NCBI RefSeq assembly: GCF_954871325.1
Contig: NC_088776.1
Coordinates: forward strand, 34,024,508 to 34,088,507
Length of the DNA: 64,000 nucleotides
Direction: 5' to 3'
Source: Gordionus sp. m RMFG-2023
Lineage: Eukaryota > Nematomorpha > Gordioida > Chordodea > Parachordodidae
The stretch's first letter is position 1. Each line of letters starts with the position of its first letter. The notes beneath the pieces are model-generated. The model saw only the letters and a list, made by a program, of their open reading frames with translations. It made no database searches and was not told the origin of the DNA. A program made the translations under genes and the position numbers. Below, piece by piece: positions 56,301-63,106 of the stretch.

Positions 56301-56790
56301 CTATCTCGTTGGACAAGGTTGCAATTTCTTTTTCCCTGTTGGACCAGAAGTTTCAGAAATAATTATTATTTGACTAGAAATTTGAAAATGGTAGATAAAT
56401 ATTAAGCCACTAAAAATTTGAAAATAATAAGTAAATATTACGCCGGAAAACTTGAAATCGAAATTAATTGATAAAATAACTTAAGAATGTGATAATAAAT
56501 GTAATTAAATTTATATTTAATATGATGAGATACGAATAAATATTAACAAATATAAATTAATATAAACAATAATATTTTTGAAAAATATATCTGGCATCTG
56601 GGCTTTGGGAGGGGGGGGGGATTTTCCCCCTGCCCCCCCCACCCCGCTGCGTACGCCATGCCCATAGGTTATCAAAGTGGAGCAATGATTGGTATGTATA
56701 TGTAATTAGAAGAATCAGCACTGTATTTGGCAATTTTAAAATTTTGCGCTCCGTCAGAGCGTCTTTGTTAAAATTGGAAGGGGAGTTCAT
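20285..56790 (-). CDS. Annexin, 11 exons assembled by hand (343 codons)
   Basis: Annexins are cytosolic proteins that bind acidic phospholipid membranes in a Ca2+-dependent way through four roughly 70-residue repeats. Exons in transcript order: 56790-56722, 53573-53498, 53334-53240, 53161-53048, 52578-52488, 40691-40612, 39940-39884, 39298-39103, 26514-26456, 20967-20845, 20356-20285. All introns are GT-AG, every phase fits, and the lengths sum to 1032 nt. Repeat 1 (about residues 40-107) has GFGT, repeat 2 (112-173) WLGT, repeat 3 (187-259) a degenerate LGSKTDA, and repeat 4 (266-336) GLGT. So type-II calcium sites look intact only in repeats 1 and 4, and repeat 3 also has Asn for the usual acidic partner (KKNTVG). 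The size is normal for the family. Introns of 11.8, 12.6 and 5.5 kb are filled with transposons. Exon 1 is the least certain. No stop or frameshift was seen, so I regard the gene as potentially active. Confidence 0.92.
20845..20967 (-). CDS. Annexin exon 10 (repeat 4 core)
   Basis: Reads GLGTNDNALIRIMTTRSEVD and continues to KFMEKSIR. GLGT...TRSEVDL is the most conserved annexin signature. CAG acceptor, GTTTAT donor, 41 codons, phase 0 on both sides. Confidence 0.95.
21485..21566 (-). pseudogene. hAT-C transposase, C-terminal fragment
   Basis: The minus strand reads VKIAMDYLPPQATSVACERI then FSKASDKI, the hAT dimerisation core with the invariant Glu-Arg-[IV]-Phe-Ser. No upstream transposase domain is recognisable. 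Confidence 0.8.
21731..21883 (-). repeat. LTR (3') of Ty3/gypsy fossil 1
   Basis: 153 bp, starts tgtagttttg, ends caatttaataca. Paired with 25714-25874. Confidence 0.9.
25714..25874 (-). repeat. LTR (5') of Ty3/gypsy fossil 1
   Basis: 161 bp. It is longer than its partner by an extra ttctttta unit. Confidence 0.9.
26220..27581. other. Annexin intron/exon 9 surroundings, otherwise nothing
   Basis: Apart from annexin exon 9 (26456-26514) I see only AT-rich sequence. A short stretch near 26665-26710 (cagtggcctatatagaggagggggg) resembles a degenerate G-run transposon end. The frame at 27070-27312 is not recognised. Confidence 0.4.
26456..26514 (-). CDS. Annexin exon 9 (start of repeat 4)
   Basis: Reads QCVRSTPIYFAERIHKAIK. 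The codon split with exon 8 gives Val, restoring the family's IVxCVR...YFAERL-x-KA(M/I)KG motif. TAG acceptor, GTATTT donor. The surrounding frame 26411-26593 includes intron sequence on both sides. Confidence 0.93.
27582..27773 (-). mobile_element. MITE, copy 1 (GTTGTTAAA...TTTAACAAC ends)
   Basis: About 190 bp with ends ttgttaaatggctcg and gagccctttaacaac. The interior is the reverse complement of 62905-63106 (ctcaatattttagc, caagcct, gtctaaac). GGCTC/GAGCC words lie beside the ends. Confidence 0.75.
27774..28566. other. Intron stretch with unrecognised frame
   Basis: A 79-codon plus-strand frame at 28195-28434 (MAEKIFVTNDIGYCEFYHLN...) is not recognised and has no visible partner. It may be a transposon fragment. 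Nothing else seen. Confidence 0.3.
28572..28963 (+). repeat. LTR (5') of Ty3/gypsy fossil 2
   Basis: 392 bp, TGTTAAAG...CAAACACGA. Followed by ATTGGTCCGAAGAG, the likely primer-binding region. Confidence 0.93.
31930..32290 (+). repeat. Tandem repeat inside Ty3/gypsy fossil 2, about 60-68 bp x 5-6
   Basis: Units contain aatgctgatagacataattg, atttgtt and aacaagtctgcgagagttatgagaatcagaatg. They lie between the integrase end and the zinc-knuckle segment. Confidence 0.88.
32812..33200 (+). repeat. LTR (3') of Ty3/gypsy fossil 2
   Basis: 389 bp, nearly identical to the 5' LTR. Followed by the GTATC duplication. Confidence 0.93.
33206..34121. other. AT-rich intron interval, nothing recognised
   Basis: The minus-strand frame at 33310-33528 is not recognised. 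It ends with the TAATAGAC duplication (34122-34129) of the next element. Confidence 0.4.
34560..35400 (+). pseudogene. hAT transposase remnant (third type), inside hAT-A copy 3
   Basis: Near 35240-35330 the plus strand reads HNANVERIFSLINNQMRGID, a hAT C-terminal dimerisation motif unlike the hAT-A or BED types in this window. Upstream frames (34751-34948) may belong to it but are not recognisable. A 20-bp tandem repeat (aaaatggacaaaaaaaatta, about 4 copies, 34905-34990) interrupts it. Confidence 0.65.
35540..36110 (+). pseudogene. LINE-type reverse transcriptase relic
   Basis: Pieces in several frames follow the order of a non-LTR retrotransposon reverse transcriptase. YDGIHPIAMGY (family GGIRPIAVG) is near 35590, LGVKGEGKIASHAI near 35660, and PITKVYFKNAFNSNREHFIN (family VK-x-DFKNAFNS) near 35730. 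Near 35990 is IWYLDDGTIYAF, containing the catalytic Asp-Asp pair. At least three frame changes separate them. Neither the 5' end nor a poly-A tail is visible. The DFKNAFNS...YLDDGT combination marks a lineage common in arthropod genomes. It is nested in hAT-A copy 3. Confidence 0.75.
36100..36217. repeat. End relic of the CCGGGCC-array MITE
   Basis: tattatctataaaaattgaaaataaatataat, then ccaggg and caaatggtacctacgggtctc, parallels the right ends at 8400-8636 and 55240-55566. This is a third, independent copy without the array. Confidence 0.6.
36218..37252. other. Unassigned insertion inside hAT-A copy 3
   Basis: Two stretches with ggcaggtg/cctgccc words (36420-36660) resemble degenerate word arrays. 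Nothing coding was recognised. Confidence 0.35.
37253..38500 (-). pseudogene. hAT-A transposase remnant, copy 3
   Basis: The minus strand reads at 38500-38060 an N-terminal part with DSGSLNFNYNDNEGYYRGF and CPTRRKKLQKACP. At 37612-37270 it reads ISTATNERTFSSLRRIKT, the dimerisation domain. The catalytic middle is missing, so this is an internally deleted gene. It shows the uninterrupted site of the GC-array insert found in copies 1 and 4. Confidence 0.85.
38885..39102. other. Short intron remainder between hAT-A copy 3 and annexin exon 8
   Basis: AT-rich sequence. The annexin exon 8 donor GTATAA is at 39101-39102. Confidence 0.6.
39103..39298 (-). CDS. Annexin exon 8 (repeat 3)
   Basis: Longest exon, 65 codons plus 1 nt. 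It includes TDAYINILGRSNPEQLKLVF and KRSIEEDIKKNTVGKFQKSL. The ILGRSNPEQL and IEEDIK...GKFQ motifs are typical annexin. TTAG acceptor at 39299-39300. The last base G joins exon 9 to make Val. Confidence 0.95.
39884..39940 (-). CDS. Annexin exon 7 (linker to repeat 3)
   Basis: Reads PDRDSSNQVNAESALKAAQ. The RD...VNAE-x-A linker precedes repeat 3 in annexins. AAG acceptor, GTAGGT donor, phase 0/0. Confidence 0.88.
40612..40691 (-). CDS. Annexin exon 6 (end of repeat 2)
   Basis: Reads YKKPMIKAINGDVHGKVQKF then LDVLLS. The GDVxGK-x-xKFL pattern ends an annexin repeat. CCCAG acceptor, AGC|GTAATT donor. The first two bases complete a Glu codon with exon 5. Confidence 0.92.
41238..41480. repeat. 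MULE left terminal inverted repeat
   Basis: Inverse of about 43692-43969, roughly 85-90% similar by eye. Confidence 0.8.
42500..43210 (+). pseudogene. hAT transposase fragment inside the MULE
   Basis: Near 42870-42930 the plus strand reads YNTVISSSASIERLFSLG, the hAT dimerisation core. It is followed by TATCTGTATCTAG words at 43165-43205, the same word as the array at 11477-11660, suggesting one hAT family. Upstream parts are not recognisable. Confidence 0.65.
43692..43969. repeat. MULE right terminal inverted repeat
   Basis: Ends gcagtttaatcaaaccg followed by AAGTATCGG. A further diverged partial copy of this arm lies at about 48670-48740. Confidence 0.8.
43979..44317. other. AT-rich interval before minisatellite
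   Basis: It contains ttcgcgattttcg and ttttcgcgataaag near 44090-44120, possibly a decayed edge of the following array. No gene. Confidence 0.4.
44318..44862. repeat. Minisatellite, 14-15-bp unit (GCGAATGCATTAYM)
   Basis: About 35 short units alternate gcgaatgcattata, gcgaatgcattacc and gcgaaaacattata. CpG-bearing GCG and CGCG steps recur at a fixed phase in otherwise AT-rich DNA. Blocks of several units recur at roughly 90-100 bp, giving a higher-order period. The frame at 44777-44980 is only this repeat read as protein. Confidence 0.93.
44863..46949. other. Intron interval with one transposon-end-like word array
   Basis: At 45494-45590 cagggttgtgcatttgaccggtcaaat is followed by repeated ggtcaaata words. 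It looks like the end and subterminal array of a hAT-like MITE whose other end I did not find. The remainder shows nothing. Confidence 0.5.
46950..48150. repeat. Satellite-like tandem repeat, about 295-300 bp x 3.5
   Basis: Copies start near 47071, 47364, 47660 and 47961 (aagtgattgaagcactaacct). They share tttgacctctaaagatttctttagcgc, gacgggtaaccaaattaattacgg and ggatgtttagtactatag. Every unit contains AGCACTAAC and, 50-60 bp on, GTTAGTGCTT, so each can fold into a hairpin. The last copy is partial and rearranged. Confidence 0.92.
48151..50460. other. AT-rich intron interval, little recognised
   Basis: T-rich simple sequence at 48190-48660, a diverged MULE-arm fragment near 48670-48740, and at 49640-49755 gagtctaaatttg/ggtctgag words before TTAACAACACTA, a hAT-like end. 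No gene. Confidence 0.4.
50461..50535. repeat. 18-bp tandem repeat x 4 (tacattttttcctagtat)
   Basis: Four perfect or near-perfect units. Confidence 0.9.
50536..52487. other. AT-rich intron interval, nothing recognised
   Basis: No coding, RNA or repeat structure seen. It ends at the annexin exon 5 donor (GTTAAT, 52486-52487). Confidence 0.4.
52488..52578 (-). CDS. Annexin exon 5 (repeat 2 core)
   Basis: Reads WLGTDFDLLLEVLLTRTPKQ then IQAMKEAYQL. It matches the GLGTDE...EIL-x-TR-x-x-x-EI-x-x-I-x-x-AY pattern, with Trp replacing the first Gly of the Ca-site. AAG acceptor, CTGG|GTTAAT donor. The last base starts the Glu codon finished by exon 6. Confidence 0.94.
53048..53161 (-). CDS. Annexin exon 4 (end of repeat 1, start of repeat 2)
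   Basis: Reads NLVKDLKSDTNRKLKRFLVA then LMTPPATYDASLIRKAVK. LMTPP-x-x-YDA is the classic repeat 1-2 linker. The usual SG pair in repeat 1 is Asn-Arg here. CAG acceptor, AAG|GTTCAA donor, 38 codons, phase 0/0. Confidence 0.95.
53240..53334 (-). CDS. Annexin exon 3 (repeat 1 core)
   Basis: Reads TNIRIVVRIMAGRTNFQRQK then IAKVYNAIFKR. RTNFQRQ-I is the repeat 1 signature (family R-x-N-x-QRQ-I). ATAG acceptor, AGG|GTATGA donor. The first two bases complete Gly of GFGT. Confidence 0.94.
53498..53573 (-). CDS. Annexin exon 2 (N-terminus, start of repeat 1)
   Basis: Reads PSIVPYPNFNAEQDANDLRK then ALKGF. The VPYPNFNAEQDA-x-x-LRKA(M/L)KGFGT stretch is typical of arthropod annexin N-termini. TTAG acceptor at 53574-53575, TTTG|GTAAAT donor. 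Confidence 0.94.
53576..54638. other. Annexin intron 1, AT-rich, nothing recognised
   Basis: A poly-G run near 53833 (tagggggggggggataataaa) resembles the inner end of a hAT-A element, but no end repeat or partner was found. Confidence 0.45.
54647..56660 (-). mobile_element. hAT-A element, copy 4 (degenerate)
   Basis: The left end CAGGCACGTACGCAGG (54647) and right end CTGCGTACGCCATG (to 56660) lie inside the exact 8-bp duplication CCCATAGG (54639-54646, 56661-56668). Poly-G and poly-C runs lie inside the ends. The interior is collinear with copy 1, including the same internal GC-array insert at the same place, so both derive from one non-autonomous master copy. The transposase is fully decayed. 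It lies in annexin intron 1, if exon 1 is right, 61 bp from that exon. Confidence 0.93.
55047..55566. repeat. GC-rich CCGGGCC word array inserted in hAT-A copy 4
   Basis: About 12-13 units of [gccgggccgggcct][gaaaatttt][a-run], period 31-33 bp. Units in the left quarter point the opposite way (cacccgggccggacct). Ends CATAGGCCTGCAGG and GCAGGCCTCTG. It is longer than the 362-bp version at 8275-8636, so the array has changed in copy number. Confidence 0.85.
56722..56790 (-). CDS. Candidate annexin exon 1 (start codon)
   Basis: ATG at 56788-56790, 23 codons reading MNSPSNFNKDALTERKILKL then PNT, then GTGCTG. It joins exon 2 in phase 0 to give PNTPSIVPYPNFN, which resembles the TPTVVPYPNF context of arthropod annexins. 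The donor GTGCTG is weak. The frame runs on into the hAT-A copy 4 end, showing that the transposon sits just downstream. Another upstream exon cannot be excluded. Confidence 0.55.
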
Positions 56791-57216
56791 GTCCAGACAA
56801 GACTCATATTATAAAATTTCCTTGTGACCATGGAATTCGTGTGATTTCATCAGGACGCCTACCATTGGGAAAGAGATAAAGTTATTTTATATGTAAAAGT
56901 ATCAGTAAACAGCAAACTCTCATATAGATATTTTTAACGATGAAATCAATTTGATTGTAATATTAAAGATAAGATAATTAGGAATAATGATAAAAACTTT
57001 AAATCCCTGCTCAAAAGAAACTATAATTCATTATCATATAATTTATTAATTAGAATGGATTAGGATCTGCTTTATTTAACAGATATGAAATGAGGGAAAA
57101 TATCAAGCTATTATTATACAGAACCATTCTTATACAGTTCAATTTAAAATTGGTTTCTTCCAGAAATTTCTAACTCACTCGATTAAATATACTAAATAAA
57201 ATAATATGCCCCCTAC
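56791..57216. other. Probable 5' flank of the annexin gene
   Basis: A less AT-rich stretch at 56791-56890 could be 5' UTR or promoter. No clear core promoter element can be assigned. Confidence 0.35.
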
Positions 57217-57423
57217 TTGAATATACTATTTAAGAATCAATGCCCTCGTACTCAATCAAGTTTGAAGATAAATGAAGTATTTTGGGAAAAATATATAATT
57301 ATTGATAACATCGTCCTAGATATCATAAATAGTATGTCTGACGGAATAGGAGAGGTTATTAAAATGAAAAGGAATGCCATGAAAGATGAATTCCAAAGTG
57401 GCCAACCATATGAAACCTACTAA
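57217..57423 (+). CDS. Unrecognised 68-codon frame, possible exon
   Basis: It includes VLDIINSMSDGIGEVIKMKR and ends PYETY. The residue mix is more protein-like (acidic and basic residues alternating in a helical pattern) than in neighbouring frames, and composition is a little richer in G and C. No family is recognised. It may be an exon, a transposon fragment or chance. Confidence 0.25.
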   Translation: MNILFKNQCPRTQSSLKINEVFWEKYIIIDNIVLDIINSMSDGIGEVIKMKRNAMKDEFQSGQPYETY

Positions 57424-60400
57424 ATGTGTGACAAATGATTATGTTATGATTCAAAATATTATTAATGATTATTTTAAGCTAAATAAATTCGTTTTTATAC
57501 CAATTTTTATATATTTAATCATTTCAAAAAAATATCAAAAAAATTCATATGGCAAGAGCATTTATGAAAATTGAAAAGTAAAGAATAATAGAGAATCAAT
57601 GAAATCAATTATAGAGTAAATTAAATAAAGCGGCTCTTATAAAATATCTCATTATAATTGATTCCATAATATTATATTTTAATGACGCGAATGTAAAAGC
57701 GGTCATCGCAAATAAAGCGGAAAATTAATTATTGTGTTAATACGTGCATAAACGAAAACCATAAAATTTAAAGTATTTATAAATGTTTTATGTATTCAGA
57801 TTGACAATTATTTTTATAAAACAATTCCAATTCAAAGATACAATTGAGGAATATTATATTGATTTTTATCTTCATAACATAATAAATTTTATTTTTAATA
57901 ATTTGAGTTGAAATAAATATAAATTGGACTTGAAATATGCAATCAAAACATATAAAACTGGTCTTTAATGAAATAGGCAATAAAAACATACAAAGCTAAG
58001 CTTTTGGCTATTTGAAATTTAAAAAAACAGAAATTTTTAAACTAAACTGCTTGGAGAACATGATGTATATAAGTTGAAATTTAAAATTTTTTACCTTAAA
58101 ATATAGTGTTTTTTGTATAATTTAGATATTATTTATTTTGAAAATTAATATACTTAATTTTGGGAAAATACTTCTCCAAGGTTGAATTTGTAAAGTTTAT
58201 AATATTCATAATGTGCGCTTTCATCCGATACTAATTATTCATATATAAATATTATTTTTTAAATATTATTTTGTTAAAAGGAATGTATATGCATAATATT
58301 TCAGTGTTACATAATTTAGATATTTATTAATTAAGTACCACTATTGTTTATTTTTTTAAAAAAGTCCCTTTCGTTTTACGAACACACAATAATTGTCTAA
58401 TAACAAAATACTTCTTATAATTATTTGACTTACCAATTATCGTTCAGGCATGAAGAGTAAATTTTGTTTATTCGAGCGAGCTTAGAAAACATTTTGCTTA
58501 AAAGGTATCACATAATTGAAGCGTATGAGATGAGCGATTGAAAATGAGTCCTTAATATTGATTCATAGGCTAGATCTCCTAAAATATTATATTGCTCAAA
58601 TCAAATCATTAACACCAAATAAGTCATTTAAAAACTTTATTATGGTCACCTTTGGTCTATATTATTATTATAATAACTAGTTGATCCTAAATATAACTAA
58701 ATATTTTAACATTTTTTTTAAAAAATAGAATGGCCTTAAGGAAATTTTTAATCTCTACTTTAATTTATATTTATAAAAAAATATATAATCATTATCATTA
58801 CTTTTTACTAAGTTTATAAGTTAGAATTTTCCTGATAATTAATTTTCGAATATAGCAGAATGTTCTAATTTTTAAACTGATATTTAACAAAGTTTTTAAG
58901 ATTCCGAATTAGTCGGAATCGGTAAAAAAAGCTTAAACTTAGCTGCTCAGGGAAATTAAGCCGAGTAAATTAAACTCTTGGATCAACTCATGAGTTTTAT
59001 TTCTTGGCCAACTCATAAGTTCGAGTCATGGCACCAGGTATTTTATCGTAACGTTAAATTATTTTGCACAATAAATAAGTAATTTGCTATTTATGCTCGA
59101 ATTAAACAAGAATTTTTAATTTTTATTTCCCACAATAAATTATCTACTAGAAACTTGAATCGAGACGTTGCTATGCCGTTTCGTTTTGGCTATGTGACAA
59201 TATTATTCCCATTATTTCTTTCAACTTGAATCAAAATTAAAAAATCAACAATCAAATCAAGAAGTTTTAAAAAATCGGGGGTGGGGGGGGAGGAGCTGTT
59301 TGACAGGAATTAGCCAAAAAAAATTGATATATCAACTTCTTCGGCAAGTAGTGAGCAAAATTATTTGATTGCTGGCTGCTTAGATAAAATGACGCATCTA
59401 AATCCTTATATCTTTATAATTCCTAAAAATGAGAAATTGGTTTAAATTACGTTCATTTAATAAATTCAAAGTTTTATATTAATTTTCATATCATATATTT
59501 TGTAATAAATTGAATGAAATAGATAAAACAAAAGTTATAAAATAATAAAAATTATTATTAAAATACATTGTCTAACTGATTAGTTGATCAGGAGTATAAC
59601 TTGGTAGTCACCTCCTATGGAGATCAAGTGAGAGTCGATTATTTTACTAAAAACTCGGCTCGAGTCACGGCTTAGTTGACTCGGTTTAGCCATTTAATAC
59701 ACTGCTTATTCATTATGGGTTTTCATTTACTTTTCTCGATATGGGTTATTCTGACCAATTTTTCGTAATCATTTACTCACTTTCCTCTAATTTAATTCAA
59801 TTTCCTCAATTTAAGCCCTTTTAAATACATATTTACATTTTTTATATCTTTAAAGTAGTACGCTTAAATTTTAATAGTGTATTTATAGTAATTTTTTCTT
59901 GCGTGTAAATTCATAGCCGATATTATCTACACATTTTCTATCTTCCACACATAGTTGATCTTCGCTTTAACATATTCTTTGTATTATACTCATCTATATG
60001 TCTGCCATAAGCTATTATCCCTGCCCCCTTTCCCCTTTAATTAAATACTCAAAAAAAATATTTAAAAAATCGTCTATTGCACAATTTAAAATAAAATATA
60101 ACTAAAAATTTCAAAAATATTATTTTTCAATTTAATATTTTTATATTTTATAAAAAAATATTGAAATATTAGCCAATATAATTCAAGTGCAACAAATCAA
60201 TACATGTTTAAACTCAAAATATAAATAAAGGGTTTATGTCTCTCCACTCAACTGAACAGGTGAGTTAAATCCCTAAATCTTATTTTAAAAAATTTAAATA
60301 TAAATTATTTTAAAAAAAAAGGAATGAATGTTATGTGAAATTAAAATAGTAAGAAAAGATATTAAATGTTTTCTTTAACAATTAATTAAATTAAACATTT

Positions 60401-61035
60401 TAATAAATTATTGGAAGAAACAAAGTGCAAACGTTATTTATAACATTATCATTATCTAATTCTTTTAATAAGGTTTTTCCATTAATAAAATTCTTAAATT
60501 ATTTTAAAAAAATTTTCATCGTGCTTCGAGATTTTAATGAGCTTGATTTTTCTCATTACTCTTCTTTATTAGTATTAAGTATCTTCAAAAGATATGTATA
60601 CTTTTCTTTACTACTTAAATCAACAAAAATTTATATAATAAAATCCCATCATAATATAAATTAACATTTTTATACTAAATTCCCAATTTTATTTGGTACT
60701 TTTTCTTGAATTGAGTTTTATGCCCTTTAAGTTAAGAATAATAAGAGAAAGCAATTTTATACTATATTTAATTAAGGCAAAAATTGCCTTCCTACTATTT
60801 AATTCAAATATATGAAATTTCAAAATTGTTAAAGGATTGAGATCAAAGGATCGACGATCCTGGATTCGATCATAATTTTGACAATTTACATGGATTTATT
60901 ATTTTCTTTTAAATTGAGGATCATGATTATGATTATTTTATTTAATATTCGATCCTTTTTTAAAAAAAAATTTGAAAAATTGACAAAAAATTTAAAAAAT
61001 ATTATGATTTTCTTATTTTGAATAGGAAACCCTGT
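57424..61035. other. AT-rich interval with transposon-end-like words
   Basis: Stretches with CTCGGCTCGAGTCACGGC near 59640-59690 before TTTAATACACTGC, and gatcgacgatcctgg near 60850, resemble hAT-like subterminal word arrays. A G-run lies at 59275-59290. No gene recognised. The frame at 60425-60664 is low-complexity AT. Confidence 0.4.
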
Positions 61036-61480
61036 ATCTAGGGTACATCTTCACTAAAATTTTATTTAACCATGTTAGCAATGCTTATTTGCCCATTTAC
61101 GTCAAAAAAATTCTAAAAACTTTAAAAACAACGATTATGACAATTGTCATTTTTCTACTGTACATCTTCACTAAATTTTTATTTAAACATGTTAGTAATG
61201 CTTATTTTAGCCCATTTACGTCAAAAAAATTCGAAAAAAACAACGATTATGACAATTGTCACTTATCTAGGGTACATCTTCACTAAAATTTTATTTAAAC
61301 ATGTTAGCAATGCTTATTTTAGCCCATTTACGTCAAAAAAATTCGAAAAACTTTAAAAACAACGATTATGACAATTGTCACTTATCTAGGGTACATCTTC
61401 ACTAAAATTTTATTTAAACATGTCAGTAATACTTATTTTAGCCCATTTATACCAAAAAAATACGAAAAACTTAAACAACA
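61036..61480. repeat. Tandem repeat, about 115-119 bp x 4
   Basis: Units start ctagggtacatcttcactaa at about 61037, 61157, 61267 and 61386. They include aaacatgttagcaatgctta and acaacgattatgacaattgt. The short frames at 61089-61565 are this repeat read as protein. Confidence 0.92.
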
Positions 61481-61566
61481 TATTCTTATTATAATTTTGT
61501 TCACATTAATCATTTTCCCAAAATTTAGCAATTTACCAGATTTTATAAAAAAACAAAAAAATTGAG

Positions 61567-61745
61567 CAGACCCAACGAGTCCGAATACACGAGCCGACTA
61601 AGTGAGCCGACTAAGCGAGCCGACTACATGCGCCGACTAAGTGAGTCGGCTCATTCGGCTCCTTGATCGGTTTGAGTCGGAGCCGTTTCTTACGACTACG
61701 ACTCGAGTCGCAATTCGTAAGAACTCAACTTTTTAACAACACTAC
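61567..61745. repeat. GAGCCGACTAAG word array with hAT-like end
   Basis: Four to five 13-bp units (gagccgactaagc, 61591-61650) with inverted counterparts (gagtcggctc). They run up to TTTTTAACAACACTA near 61733, whose complement TAGTGTTGTTAAAAA resembles Ac-type hAT ends. The partner end was not found. Confidence 0.65.
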
Positions 61746-62904
61746 CTCCATCATATTTTACCATCCTCCGCGATATTTTTTATATACTAAATTATTTTTA
61801 GGTTTTTTAATGTTCCAAGAATAATACACATACAGTTAAGATATAAATGAGAATCTTTTCTCAGCTCCGTATAATAATGTTAATTATCATTTCTTAATAT
61901 AGATTTCCTTCATTGTATGAGGACAATACCATATTACCGAAATAATTAACCCAAAATTTAAGCTAATTAGCCTTATATCATACTACCACAACTGTTGGTA
62001 AAAGAAAAGTTAATTACCCATTTAGAGAAACTGCAGGATCAATCATAAGCAGTTGCTTCAAATTAATGTATGGATGAAATTGGTTATTTCTTTGGAAAAA
62101 AATTATTTGCAAATTCGCTTAATATTTTTCTTATATTCAAATGATGCTTCAATCAACATTTTTAATATTCATGTAAATTTTAAAAAAATATTTATTAAAT
62201 ATTACACCTATGCCAGCTCTCATGTATACTGCTTGTTTAGTTTAGACTTGCTCTTAATGAAAGACGTGTGGATATGATGATAATTTAGAAAAAATTTTAT
62301 TATTAGGCTAATTGATTATAAATAAATAGATTATTATTGTTATATAATTCAATAAATTTACCTATATTTAAATTATTTTTATATAAGTTAATTTTGCATC
62401 AACTTTTCTTCAGAAATTTATAAAATAAAAAAAGGATCATCGTGATCTTTTTTTAAAAAAAAAGCCGATCTCGGATTTTTATCCTTTTTTAAAAAAAGAT
62501 CATGATCGGATTCGATTCTTTTAAGAAGATAAATTAACAAGCCTGTATATTTTAATGCTACCTTCATCTTTTTTAACCTCGTCAAAGTTAAGAGATTAAT
62601 TTTTTTTTTCATAATCAATCCAGTTATCATCCCTTTTACTTTTAATTTGATGCAAATATTGCCTAATTTTTTTAGTTTATGTTTTAAGACTGGAATCTGA
62701 TGAAAGTAAGCGGGTCATAATATATAGCACATAGCAATTTGTTAAACATGAACTAAATTTTCTAATAACGACCAAATCTTATTAAAATGCAAAATATTTT
62801 AATGAACAGAACCACCAGTAGCGTAGCTAGGAATTTTCCTTAGAGGGAGTCCATACATATAAAAGCTTAGGGGGCTAAAAGTCCTAAAATTATTGTTAAT
62901 TAAT
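61746..62904. other. AT-rich interval, little recognised
   Basis: Imperfect repeats with gatcatcgtgatc/gatcatgatcgg and T/A runs at 62430-62520. The frames 62053-62277 and 62418-62630 are not recognised. Confidence 0.35.
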
Positions 62905-63106
62905 GTTGTTAAACGGCTCGATTTGAGCCGATTTTTATAAACAGCTAACTCAATATTTTAGCCAAAAAAATATTGCTCAAGCCTAGAGATTTCACGAATA
63001 ATGTCTAAACCTTTGTATCATCCATGAGCAAAATTTTCAGGCTTGCATAATTTTCTGGCTAATATATTGAGTTAGCCATATCGGTTCAAATTGAGTCATT
63101 AACAAC
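62905..63106 (+). mobile_element. MITE, copy 2 (GTTGTTAAA...TTAACAAC ends)
   Basis: 202 bp with ends gttgttaaacggctcgattt and ggttcaaattgagtcattaacaac. It is the reverse complement of the copy at 27582-27773 along its length. It carries no coding capacity. Confidence 0.75.

Noticed and set aside
61089-61565. Three overlapping short frames
   Set aside because: They are translations of the 115-119-bp tandem repeat.
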